Positions 1-8,499 of a stretch of DNA of 15,453 nucleotides are shown piece by piece. The notes beneath the pieces are model-generated. The model did not search any database, was not told the origin of the DNA, and saw nothing but the letters and a program-made list of their open reading frames with translations. Source of the stretch: Flavobacteriales bacterium (GTDB lineage: Bacteria > Bacteroidota > Bacteroidia > Flavobacteriales > BACL11); assembly GCA_002724895.1 (NCBI GenBank), contig PBQB01000058.1, positions 4,678 to 20,130 of the forward strand, read 5' to 3'. Each line of letters opens with the position of its first letter. Within the stretch, counting starts at the first letter, position 1. The translations under genes were made by a program, and so were the position numbers.

Positions 1-1214
1 GAAACAAAAATAAAAAATCTATACGGACCTGACCTATTTGGAGCTTTAACAACTAACCTTTCTTTAGATTGTTCAAGTATTTTTATAGGCAAAGCCTCTG
101 GAGCTTTTTCAGCTTCACCACCAGATCTTTTATCAGTACTTTCAGGCATAATTTCAAAATTATAAAACAGCTTTTTTTCTTCTGGATCTTTAACATTAAA
201 TTCAAAAATACATTCAGAACGTTTTCTTACTTTTACACTCTCACTCATGCTTTTATTATTTAAAAACAACGTATTTATTATTGGAGCCTTATTACGTTTA
301 ATATTATTCCAATAACTATTTAGTACATCTATACTTTGTGTTGTTTTATCATCTTCTGTAAAAATTCCATACCAAGTAGAAGTATACTCTTGTTTAGATC
401 CCCATAAAAAAGCATAACTTCCTAAACATAAATCTTTATCATCAATAATATGCTTATATGCTATCTCTCTTGCTTTAGCCTTCTCTTTACTTGTTTTTTC
501 TATAGCAACATCCCAATCAGTGTTAGGTGATTCCCAATGACCATGAGGGCCCCATTCAGTGACAATATATGGTTTTTCCCATCCATACATTCTTATCATT
601 TTACCTAAATTATCAATACCACCATATGTGTTAACACCTAAAATATCAATACTAGGACAATAATTTTTAATCATATAAACTTCACAAGGTTCAATTCCAG
701 CTGTAACTGTCATTACTGGGTGATTGGGATCTAACTCTTTTATCATTTTTGCAATATCTTCCACAGCATTCCAAACTTTAAAGTTTTTATAAAACAAATC
801 AACTTCATTACCAACAGACCACATTAAAAGGGCCGGATGATCTTTTAATTTTAAAATCTGTTTTTTGAATGCTTCTAATTGAGAAGTGATTGCATATTCA
901 TCATTATAATCAAACCCATGCCTCTCGTGACCTACCCACAAGCCCATACAAACAGATATCCCTTTCTGATGTGCTTGATCTAAAATTTCAATAGCATTTT
1001 CTGTTCCCCATGTTCTAATTGAATTACCTCCAATCTTAGATAGCAGGTCTAGATGCTCATAACCTCCAGCACCCTTTATATAATAAGGCTTATTATCTTT
1101 AACTAATCGAAATCCATCATTTGATTGAATTACCTCTACTTTTTTTATCTGATTAACTTGAGAAAAAACAGACAAATTGAAAAGAAAAAATACAATTAAA
1201 AATATTTTAACCAT
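1..1214 (-). CDS. Clan GH-A glycoside hydrolase (GH158-like or GH2/GH5-like), C-terminus cut by window edge
   Basis: This reading frame is open from an ATG at 1214 to the window edge (404 codons visible). It starts inside the stop codon of the preceding gene (TAATG). Residues 1-19 form a signal peptide ending FSQ, with no lipobox, so the protein should be periplasmic or exported. Residues 30-305 look like a TIM barrel: an early NSIRTWG segment (64-70), then MWSVGNEVD with E137 as probable acid/base, and YIVTEWGPHGHWE with E220 as probable nucleophile. The 83-residue spacing suits retaining clan GH-A enzymes. From about 309 a beta-rich, Ig-like domain begins and is still running at the edge. 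A barrel plus Ig-like C-terminal domain, in a locus with GH16 and GH3, recalls GH158 endo-beta-1,3-glucanases. A GH2-type TIM-barrel protein or a distant GH5 remains possible. The clan assignment is firm; the family is inference. Confidence 0.8.
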   Translation of the reverse strand, partial: MVKIFLIVFFLFNLSVFSQVNQIKKVEVIQSNDGFRLVKDNKPYYIKGAGGYEHLDLLSKIGGNSIRTWGTENAIEILDQAHQKGISVCMGLWVGHERHGFDYNDEYAITSQLEAFKKQILKLKDHPALLMWSVGNEVDLFYKNFKVWNAVEDIAKMIKELDPNHPVMTVTAGIEPCEVYMIKNYCPSIDILGVNTYGGIDNLGKMIRMYGWEKPYIVTEWGPHGHWESPNTDWDVAIEKTSKEKAKAREIAYKHIIDDKDLCLGSYAFLWGSKQEYTSTWYGIFTEDDKTTQSIDVLNSYWNNIKRNKAPIINTLFLNNKSMSESVKVRKRSECIFEFNVKDPEEKKLFYNFEIMPESTDKRSGGEAEKAPEALPIKILEQSKERLVVKAPNRSGPYRFFIFV

Positions 1215-2548
1215 TAATCAATTTTTTGAAACTTATGAAAATATGTTATATCATTTATTTTAATCTCTAATAAATAAAATCCTGAAGTTAAATCATTAAT
1301 ACCAATAACATTGTGACCAGGTTTAATATTTTTAGAAAATAAAATTTTACCAGTAACATTAATAATTTTAGCATTAACCTCATTATTATTCTCAAAGTAG
1401 CAATTTAAATTATCTGTCACTGGGTTTGGATATATATCAATTAATTTAGATGAAGAAATATTTTTATTTTCTAAAGCAATTGATGACATATGAATATCAT
1501 CAATCAAATACTCATCCCAATTAATTACAGATTGGTCAATAAAAAATACAGCTCTAACTATATCCTGTCCTAATCCACTACTTAGATCTACACTAAATTG
1601 TTCCCAAGTATTTAAACTAGATACATTAGAATTAAAAGGAACTACCTCGTTTCCAGCATTGTCTTGAAATGAAACATATATTGGTCTTGGAGGCCCATAA
1701 ATTTGAAAATTAAAATATTTATTAGTCGATAAATCTAATGCTCCATTTTTAAAATACATAATAAACACATCTTCTCCATTTCCATCAGGATTTCTAGTGT
1801 ATGACCCACAATACTTACTCGTATTTATGGACGAATTATCAGGATTATAGGCTTGATTTAACCAACCACTAATATAATCATAAGATGAACATGGAGTATT
1901 TGAAGGACAAACTCCAATATTCCAATGACAATCCCAATCTGCAAGATTTATTGATGGGTTTGAATTAATACTTGCACATTGATTATTAAATTCAGGACCA
2001 TATACATTATCAAAATAATAAGTATCGTCTGAGTTTGAACCAATATCAAATAACAAAATTAAAGATGTTACATTAGCGTCTAAAACACTATTGTCAGGTC
2101 TAGAATCAAAAATAAATTCAATAGTTTCCCATTCATTAGTTACTGTCGTAGTTGCAGTATATATACTATGTCTTCCATCTGGATAATTAGTTGCTCCTGC
2201 GACCGATGAATCTTCTAATGTTATCTGTAATGGAATTCCTGGCCCTGGACTAAACACATCTACTTTCATAGTTTTAGATCCATTTAGGTAATCTTCTAAA
2301 TTAGTAAAAGAGCCATTAGCAACCAAAACTATAACATCATACATTTCTCCTGGATTTCTAACATATTGAGCACAAAGTTCAGAATTGTTAGTAGAGCTTG
2401 ATGGATTTGGATTTTCAAATCTTTCTGTCATACCACCATGAACAAATTCATAATATCCAATTCTATTTTCTTCAAAATCATCCCATAAAATTTGGGGGAA
2501 AGCTAAAAGAGGAAAAATTAATAAAATTGTAAAAAAAGTATTTTTCAT
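1214..2548 (-). CDS. Secreted tandem-module glycan-binding-like protein with T9SS sorting domain
   Basis: A 444-residue exported protein with a signal peptide at about 1-19. Two similar beta-rich modules follow, at about 22-187 and 195-355. Each carries a C-x-x-Y-x-R-N-P motif (C59-P66 and C247-P254), then a strand/Gly-Pro segment, a 'W-E' strand, and an acidic stretch near its end (YYFDN and YLIDD). This indicates an internal duplication of a carbohydrate-binding-module-like jelly roll. Residues 368-444 form a type A T9SS sorting domain (IDIYPNPVTDN, then TSGFYLLEI), so the protein should cross the outer membrane and be surface-anchored or released. No catalytic motif is visible. The gene starts 4 nt after the upstream lipoprotein gene and overlaps the downstream glycosidase gene by one base. 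Its likely role is binding beta-glucan at the cell surface; that is inferred from context, and the module family is not recognised. Confidence 0.75.
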   Translation of the reverse strand: MKNTFFTILLIFPLLAFPQILWDDFEENRIGYYEFVHGGMTERFENPNPSSSTNNSELCAQYVRNPGEMYDVIVLVANGSFTNLEDYLNGSKTMKVDVFSPGPGIPLQITLEDSSVAGATNYPDGRHSIYTATTTVTNEWETIEFIFDSRPDNSVLDANVTSLILLFDIGSNSDDTYYFDNVYGPEFNNQCASINSNPSINLADWDCHWNIGVCPSNTPCSSYDYISGWLNQAYNPDNSSINTSKYCGSYTRNPDGNGEDVFIMYFKNGALDLSTNKYFNFQIYGPPRPIYVSFQDNAGNEVVPFNSNVSSLNTWEQFSVDLSSGLGQDIVRAVFFIDQSVINWDEYLIDDIHMSSIALENKNISSSKLIDIYPNPVTDNLNCYFENNNEVNAKIINVTGKILFSKNIKPGHNVIGINDLTSGFYLLEIKINDITYFHKFQKID

Positions 2549-2552
2549 AATA

Positions 2553-3803
2553 TCATATTTTATTAGTTAGTTTTAAATTATCTATTTTACATTTCATATT
2601 TGATTCAAAATTGAAAATTATATTCTTAATAATTTTCAAATCAATTTTAGATTTTCTTATTGGAAAATCTCTTAACGGTATTTGTATTTTTTGCCAAGAC
2701 GGATTATTTTGATCTAAATAGTTTTTAATATCTATTTCCATTTGATTTCTATTGTAATCAACAAAAGTTATTTTTATGTTTTCTAAATTTTGAATCTTTA
2801 AATCAAATTCTAAAGAAGTACTATTTACATATTTACTTAAATCAGTATAGAGCCATTTGTTCCAACTAATTGACATCTCTTTCCAATCACAAATAGAATC
2901 ATTTATATCTACATTAATATAATTTCCATTAGAATAATTGACATTAGATGTAATGACAATGTTATCACAGTACTTATTATCTACCCCATAAGCTGACTGT
3001 AATTCTTCTTCAAAAATTACAACAGGAAATATCGTGTCATGGACAGTTAAGTCATTAGTAAGTTTTTTATATTTATGTTCATGTGGGACTATTTTAATCT
3101 CATCTAAATAGACATCAGTCACATCATAACATTGAAGTAATAACTGTTTTATATTTGTTAAATCTAATTTATTGATATTATATGAAAAAGTAGGAAGAGG
3201 CACAGTAACTTTAGTCCATTTTTGAGTAATTGATCCACCTGAAATACCTAAATAACTAGCGGTTGCATAACATTGATTTTCAGAATAATCTTCTAATATA
3301 AATACAATCGGAAGTGAAAAAATAGGATCACCATCAACTCTTGCCATAAACTGAATTGCTGAGTTTTGCATAACATTTGATAAATCTTTTCCTTGCCAAC
3401 CATCCCAACCTATTCCCATGCCAATCCATTCACAATTTGAATTATAATCAGTTTTAATGTGTATAGAATTTTTTGTAATTCTTCTTCTATCCTTTACTCT
3501 AACAGTTGGTAAGTCTATTACTTGATTAACCTTTTCAAAATTGATATCTTCTTCATTTGTAGTTTTTTTGTCAATTTTTGTATAGTCAATACTTGCATCA
3601 TAAGAGGAAAAACTAAATGGATTACATTCTTCATCTTTCATACCCCACACTTCATCACTCCCTCCTTTTGAAAAAATCTCCGTAGATGTAAAACCATTTA
3701 TCCCTTCGGTTTTTTTAACTTCAATATCATATAAATTAATAAAATCTAAATTTTTGCAAGAAGAAAAAATCAAAAGAAATAATATAAAAATAAATTTGTT
3801 CAT
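2553..3803 (-). CDS. Surface glycan-binding-like lipoprotein, two CBM11-like modules
   Basis: A 416-residue predicted lipoprotein. A short hydrophobic signal ends in FSSC with the lipidated cysteine at C16. Two related beta-rich modules follow, at about 45-240 and 265-413. Each has a C-[DE]-W motif (C124-W126, C305-W307) followed about 8 residues later by a second Trp pair (GWDGW, SWNKW). Each then has an 'EDY/VDY' strand, a W-x-K-[VI]-x-[VI]-P-L-x-x-F segment (196-206, 370-380), an 'IDL/LDLTNI' stretch, and a terminal [LI]-D-[EN]-[IL]-K strand. The 'W…PL..F…DL..I…D.I' order resembles CBM11-type jelly rolls, some of which bind mixed-linkage beta-glucan. No catalytic residues are apparent. Two nucleotides separate it from the upstream lipoprotein gene. 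A cell-surface beta-glucan-binding role is inferred; the two-module architecture and lipidation are directly visible. Confidence 0.75.
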   Translation of the reverse strand: MNKFIFILFLLIFSSCKNLDFINLYDIEVKKTEGINGFTSTEIFSKGGSDEVWGMKDEECNPFSFSSYDASIDYTKIDKKTTNEEDINFEKVNQVIDLPTVRVKDRRRITKNSIHIKTDYNSNCEWIGMGIGWDGWQGKDLSNVMQNSAIQFMARVDGDPIFSLPIVFILEDYSENQCYATASYLGISGGSITQKWTKVTVPLPTFSYNINKLDLTNIKQLLLQCYDVTDVYLDEIKIVPHEHKYKKLTNDLTVHDTIFPVVIFEEELQSAYGVDNKYCDNIVITSNVNYSNGNYINVDINDSICDWKEMSISWNKWLYTDLSKYVNSTSLEFDLKIQNLENIKITFVDYNRNQMEIDIKNYLDQNNPSWQKIQIPLRDFPIRKSKIDLKIIKNIIFNFESNMKCKIDNLKLTNKI

Positions 3804-3805
3804 AT

Positions 3806-4816
3806 TTATTGATCTAATATAGGTGTTCCTTCACTCCAAATAAGATAATCAACATCTGCTTTGGCAAAGCCAGAAACTGGATTTGCTAATAATAATGTTC
3901 TTACTTTAAAAATTTTGTTTGGCTCTCTTATTTTATTTCCACCTACACCTCCACCATTTGGATCTCCCGCTAATATTAAATTAGAATATCTGATTGAAAT
4001 CATTTTCCAACCATTCCAATCAATATCCATTTCATAATCATATCTATCTTCAACACTTGCATCATAATAACCATCTGAATTCTCATCTTCATAAAACTCA
4101 ATCTTAAATAAAGAATTAGCTTCATTTGTTGGAGATAAAGTACTATCCCCTTTTATCATTATATTAAAGTAAATATTTTCAGGATTAGCATTTAATGTTC
4201 CCTGAGAGAACCAATTTTGAGCAGGATAATCTACATATCCGATTAACCAATCCCAATCACAAATCCCTTCTTGAACAAGATATTGATTTCCCTCACCAGC
4301 ATTTCCCAATTCTATTTTTTTTAAACAAGTAGTTTGAAAAAAATTAGTAAAATTAGGATTAAATCCATTTTCAAAATCACTGACAATTAACTCATTTCCA
4401 TTACCATATTTTTTCTTGGATAAAATGTTTAAACTTGTCGATATTGAATCATCATGATTGTCAAATGAAAGAGTTACATTACAGTTTTCTTCTTCAAAAA
4501 ATGGCAATTTAGTTATATCACCATTCCATAAACTATTAGATTGATTAATTTCATTAGACTTTCCAGTTATTATTTTTTTTGCATTAGAATTTAATCCTGA
4601 TATAACAATTCTCCAATCAACTATTTTAGAAAACTTAGCTGTAAAAAAAACATTTTCATTATTACTAAAACTTACGTTGTTGTTATTTATATCTAAAGCT
4701 TCAACAATTTCTAAATCACCATATAGGTCATTTAAATACGGTCCTTCTATATCATATTTATTACATGATGTAAATAATAAAAAAATATAGGCAAATATAA
4801 TTTTGTAATTTTTCAT
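3806..4816 (-). CDS. Surface glycan-binding-like lipoprotein with Ig-like N-domain and jelly-roll C-domain
   Basis: A 336-residue predicted lipoprotein whose lipobox LFTSC places the lipidated cysteine at C18. Residues about 30-135 look like an Ig-like domain (alternating strands, an FFTAKFSK strand, then a WRIVISGL strand). Residues about 143-330 form a module with the same landmarks as the neighbouring lipoprotein: ICDWDW (C186-W188), a later aromatic NW, an FYEDEN strand, WNGWKMISIRYSNL (267-280) and a closing DVDYLIW strand. An acidic, Asp/Asn-rich loop (EDENSDGYYDAS, 243-254) could bind calcium. An Ig-like spacer that lifts a binding module off the membrane is typical of Bacteroidota surface glycan-binding proteins, but no sequence-level SusE/SusF match is claimed. 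It sits between the two barrel genes and two other binding-protein genes, with 2-nt gaps on both sides. The ligand is unknown; beta-glucan is inferred from the operon. Confidence 0.72.
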   Translation of the reverse strand: MKNYKIIFAYIFLLFTSCNKYDIEGPYLNDLYGDLEIVEALDINNNNVSFSNNENVFFTAKFSKIVDWRIVISGLNSNAKKIITGKSNEINQSNSLWNGDITKLPFFEEENCNVTLSFDNHDDSISTSLNILSKKKYGNGNELIVSDFENGFNPNFTNFFQTTCLKKIELGNAGEGNQYLVQEGICDWDWLIGYVDYPAQNWFSQGTLNANPENIYFNIMIKGDSTLSPTNEANSLFKIEFYEDENSDGYYDASVEDRYDYEMDIDWNGWKMISIRYSNLILAGDPNGGGVGGNKIREPNKIFKVRTLLLANPVSGFAKADVDYLIWSEGTPILDQ

Positions 4817-4818
4817 TT

Positions 4819-6525
4819 TTATAGATTCATATTAAACATAAAGTATACTCTTGAAAGTGATAATTTATTTATATCACTGATATTATCTGTAAAATTTATT
4901 TTATTTGTTTGTAAAGTTAAATATATATCATCAGAAAAATTATACTGTAATCCAACTAAAGATATACTTTCATTTGTGTCATAACTTTTCAAATCAAAAT
5001 CAATAATTTGATCAAAATCATCTCTTATTGTTTCGACTTCATTTCCTTTACCTGCAAAAATCTTAATTCCAGAAATTAACCTTAAATCTTTAAATAATTC
5101 ATATGTAGCCCCAAGACCAACCAAATTAGTCTTCAGATCTATTTTTTCTAAATCATTTCCATTTCTATTTATATTTTCAACATTTAAACTAAACTCAATA
5201 GAAGATTTATTTATATTTTTTATTAACTTATGTAATTTAAAATCAACGTTAAAACCAAAAGAAAGAAAATTTCTTTTCTCTGTAGTTCCTTGACCTGCTA
5301 TTTCTTTAAAATATGATAAATAACTTTTACTACTTAAAAAATCATATCCAAAATAATTATAATTATACACAAAACCTAATCTGTTAGGAGTAGATTTTCC
5401 ATATGGCAAGACAGAAGCATAAAGTGGATTAAAAGGCATTAATTTAGTGGATAAATACTGATTATAAACATTTGGATCAGTTGTTATATCTAACAAACTA
5501 ATTGGTCTAATTAGTGTATTATTTGTATAGTATGCATATGTGGAAGGTAAGGTCTCATATTGTACTCTTCTGGTTTGAGCACCTACACTTCTAAAATTTG
5601 GATCAACGTAATTAAATAAAATTGAAGAAAGCATATTTTTTGATTTTATTTTTACACTTCCAGATAAAAAACGTCCTGAAATTTTAGGAAAATCAAATGA
5701 AGTAGTTGACTTCCACTGTCTGATAGAATTACCAAATTGTAAATCTAGATTATAGCTTTTATTTCCAATTTTTCTTTTGTGTGACAACTGAATATTTGAA
5801 ACAGGATTATAATATGTTGAAGTATCGAGACTAGATGATTGAACTTCAAAAGAATTTACATGATGAAAGTTTACAACAATATTATTACTTAGTCTAAATA
5901 AACTAGTACCTCCAAGCATTAGCAACTCAGGGTCACCTAACCACTCAACCCCTTTGACTCTACTTGTAAATAAATCGACATCTAAATTTTTAAGAAAATT
6001 GTAGAATGTGTATGAAAAATTAGTTTGAATCCCTTGCATTCTCCAATAATTTTCTAAATAATAATTTTCATAAGTTATAAGGTCTCTGTAAGCCTTAAAA
6101 ACATAAGGTTCATACAAAGACAACTCATGTTCATTGTTGTACAGAGTAAATTCTGTTTGCTTTAAATAAATATCACCTATATTAAAATTCACTCTATTTT
6201 GTAAAATCCCTTTAACAGAAAGTCTTCTTAAATCAACGTAAGAGCCTGACCCCCACATAAATCCAAAATCATTTTTAATTCTTATTTCAGATAAAATCTC
6301 AATATCTTTATTTGGAGTAAAATGAATACCCAAATCAATTGCTGTATACCCCTCACCTTCACTTCTTGTAGATGTTGTATCTTGCTTTTTTAGATCTCCG
6401 GATAAAGCATCTCTATAAAACATTGCTCTAGAATTTCCATCATACCAAACCTTAGACTTTACTTGACTAAAAGATATTACTGGAGTAAGTATAAATAATA
6501 TTAGTAAATTAGTTAATTTTCTCAT
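4819..6525 (-). CDS. Outer-membrane beta-barrel-like protein, family unrecognised
   Basis: A 568-residue protein with a clear signal peptide (1-21, ending SFSQ). The rest is dominated by amphipathic beta strands and aromatic-rich turns. There is no hydrophobic helix after the signal, and the final segment (SRVYFMFNMNL) looks like a closing outer-membrane strand. No TonB box, plug domain or SusC-type signature is visible, so it is not a TonB-dependent transporter. An early part (about 60-165) is regular, with strands such as IDLGIHFTP and RVNFNIGDIYLKQTEF, and resembles porin-like Bacteroidota barrels. The ATG overlaps the stop codon of the other barrel gene by one base (TGATG), so the two are probably translated together. 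In this operon the simplest guess is a pore or accessory barrel for glucan oligosaccharides. The barrel call is fairly secure; the function is inference. Confidence 0.7.
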   Translation of the reverse strand: MRKLTNLLILFILTPVISFSQVKSKVWYDGNSRAMFYRDALSGDLKKQDTTSTRSEGEGYTAIDLGIHFTPNKDIEILSEIRIKNDFGFMWGSGSYVDLRRLSVKGILQNRVNFNIGDIYLKQTEFTLYNNEHELSLYEPYVFKAYRDLITYENYYLENYWRMQGIQTNFSYTFYNFLKNLDVDLFTSRVKGVEWLGDPELLMLGGTSLFRLSNNIVVNFHHVNSFEVQSSSLDTSTYYNPVSNIQLSHKRKIGNKSYNLDLQFGNSIRQWKSTTSFDFPKISGRFLSGSVKIKSKNMLSSILFNYVDPNFRSVGAQTRRVQYETLPSTYAYYTNNTLIRPISLLDITTDPNVYNQYLSTKLMPFNPLYASVLPYGKSTPNRLGFVYNYNYFGYDFLSSKSYLSYFKEIAGQGTTEKRNFLSFGFNVDFKLHKLIKNINKSSIEFSLNVENINRNGNDLEKIDLKTNLVGLGATYELFKDLRLISGIKIFAGKGNEVETIRDDFDQIIDFDLKSYDTNESISLVGLQYNFSDDIYLTLQTNKINFTDNISDINKLSLSRVYFMFNMNL

Positions 6526-8498
6526 CAGAAATTTATTTTAAGTTCTATGGTAGATTCACTACCTCTAATATTGGTTTCAGCAAAATTTTTATCTTCAAAA
6601 CTAAACTGTGAATGTCTTAAAAATAAATACGCTCCATTCAGCAACTTGATATCAACGCCAAACCCGAAGATATTTCCAATTTGATTTCTTGGCTTAAATG
6701 ATGGAATATAATTTATTCTTCCTAAATCTTGACCAGTTGCATCAATTGGAAAAGGGTCATAATCATCTACATTCGTTGAAGAATTTGCTATAACCCGTTC
6801 AAATCCATGTTTGAATACCAAAGAAAAATTTTCATTTACTAAATAACATAAATCAATTTGATTATTAAATTGTCTAATAAATGATTTAGAACTATTAACA
6901 GGTAATACACTAAAAAAATCTTGAGCAGTATTAAAATTTGATAAACAAAAAACATAAAGATATCTATTAAACAACTTTGTTTTATATTTAATGTGTAGAT
7001 CGGAAGAATTATAAAATTTATCAAATAACGGATTTCCTAAAGAATCTACTAAATTACTATCAATTACGTTTACATTCTCATAAACTCCTCTATAAAATGA
7101 ATTTAAATGTCCATAGGGGCCATAACCAGTAGTAAAGTAAGATAATCTTGAAAGAAACAAACCTGTTGTAATATGATTATATGAAAAAGTCGAATTAATT
7201 CTATCTATTTCAGAATAAAAACCTAGTCCTCCAGAGATAGTAAAATCATTTAATTCAAATTCAGTATTTAAACTAAATCCCTGTCTATTATTTGATAAAT
7301 AACCTAAGTTGGTAATTGGCCCACCAAAACCACTCATTATTGTGGGGTTAAGACCCTCCTCTATTGTAGTTGTTTCTAATAAATCAATTACAGATGAATT
7401 TCTAAAAGATGCATTTACATTCACAACTTCAGCTGCAATATTAGAGTATTGAAATTGTAATGGTATTAATGTATATTTTTTTGGAGTAGATACATTAATA
7501 ATAATAGCTTCTCCATATGACTTACTTTTAGTTAGACTTTCATAACTACCTAAACCAACTTCTCCAAAAATATTAATTTTACTAAATTTAAAATCAAATT
7601 CAAATGTTGTAATATCATAAGATCTTTTGAATTCTGATGTAGAATCTACAGTTGTACTTGATTCAAAGTAATTAAATGCAAAAGTATTATTATTAATGGT
7701 TTTCTTTGATAGCCTACTTCCAAAACAATAATCATCCTTACCAACTGAAACTATGTTAGCAATATTATTTTGAGTTTTTCCTAGAATAGATTGCAAACTA
7801 ACACCTTCTAAAAACCACCAAGGAAATTCAGAAGCATTAAATGTGATTCCTTGAAAGGCAACATTACTAAATCTAATATCTTGATCAATAGTACCTTGAT
7901 TATAATACTTATCGTATCTAGAAGATACTGTCTTTGTTAATGGGTCATATGGTGCTCTTTCAAAAAGGCTATATCTTAAAAACCCTTCTTCAGACCAAAC
8001 TGTCATTTTACTTTGTTTGTACCAAGAAATACCTCCTGCATGAACTTTATATTTTCCTACATTAGAAGTAAGTGTTGAATAAAAATTTGTTCCTAGATTC
8101 AGACCAAAAAAATTATTATCAAATCTTCCGTTGAATGGACTATTTAACATTAAATCAGTTCCAAAATTAATGTTTTTCTTAGCAGTACCTGAAATTGACA
8201 GTAACATCATTGGCTCTCTATAGCCTGTTCCTACAGAAATAGTAGTCTGTTGAGGATATTCTCCAGAATAATAATTATCTATTGAAAGTGGATACATTGT
8301 TGGTAAATCTCTAACATACCCAAAAAATCTGAAATAACCACCAAATCTGATATTTTGAATGGGATTTTTAATTGACAAAGAAGTACTCTTAAACTTAAAT
8401 GATGTTGAATCAATATTTTGAGCAAAAGAAAATTTTGTTAGCATAAACAATATAAAAGTAATGCTGATTGGAAATATTTGTTTCTTTTTAAAAAACAA
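6525..8498 (-). CDS. Outer-membrane beta-barrel-like porin candidate, TTG start, family unrecognised
   Basis: A 657-residue exported protein, the larger of two adjacent barrel candidates. The start is TTG at 8498-8496. An in-frame stop lies at 8510-8508, and the first ATG (residue 19) would destroy the signal peptide, so TTG is the only start that gives a complete one (1-26, ending KFSFAQ). The start lies one base after the GH3 stop codon, which suggests translational coupling. After the signal come alternating amphipathic strands with many aromatic residues, beginning GGYFRFFGYVRD (48-59), and the protein ends in a strand with C-terminal Phe (IELKINF). This is the classic C-terminal signature of an outer-membrane barrel. 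No TonB box or plug is visible, and no SusC relation. It is a candidate beta-glucan oligosaccharide porin; the context supports this but the family is unknown. Confidence 0.72.
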   Translation of the reverse strand: MFFKKKQIFPISITFILFMLTKFSFAQNIDSTSFKFKSTSLSIKNPIQNIRFGGYFRFFGYVRDLPTMYPLSIDNYYSGEYPQQTTISVGTGYREPMMLLSISGTAKKNINFGTDLMLNSPFNGRFDNNFFGLNLGTNFYSTLTSNVGKYKVHAGGISWYKQSKMTVWSEEGFLRYSLFERAPYDPLTKTVSSRYDKYYNQGTIDQDIRFSNVAFQGITFNASEFPWWFLEGVSLQSILGKTQNNIANIVSVGKDDYCFGSRLSKKTINNNTFAFNYFESSTTVDSTSEFKRSYDITTFEFDFKFSKINIFGEVGLGSYESLTKSKSYGEAIIINVSTPKKYTLIPLQFQYSNIAAEVVNVNASFRNSSVIDLLETTTIEEGLNPTIMSGFGGPITNLGYLSNNRQGFSLNTEFELNDFTISGGLGFYSEIDRINSTFSYNHITTGLFLSRLSYFTTGYGPYGHLNSFYRGVYENVNVIDSNLVDSLGNPLFDKFYNSSDLHIKYKTKLFNRYLYVFCLSNFNTAQDFFSVLPVNSSKSFIRQFNNQIDLCYLVNENFSLVFKHGFERVIANSSTNVDDYDPFPIDATGQDLGRINYIPSFKPRNQIGNIFGFGVDIKLLNGAYLFLRHSQFSFEDKNFAETNIRGSESTIELKINF

Positions 8499-8499
8499 C

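Noticed and set aside
69..263. Plus-strand open frame of 64 codons
   Set aside because: It lies opposite the GH-A glycosidase coding region, is rich in Phe/Ser/Thr from antisense A+T-rich codons, and has no recognisable feature.
6839..7024. Minus-strand hydrophobic 61-codon frame inside a barrel gene
   Set aside because: Out of frame with the 657-residue barrel, Ile/Leu-rich only because of A+T content; no evidence for a nested gene.
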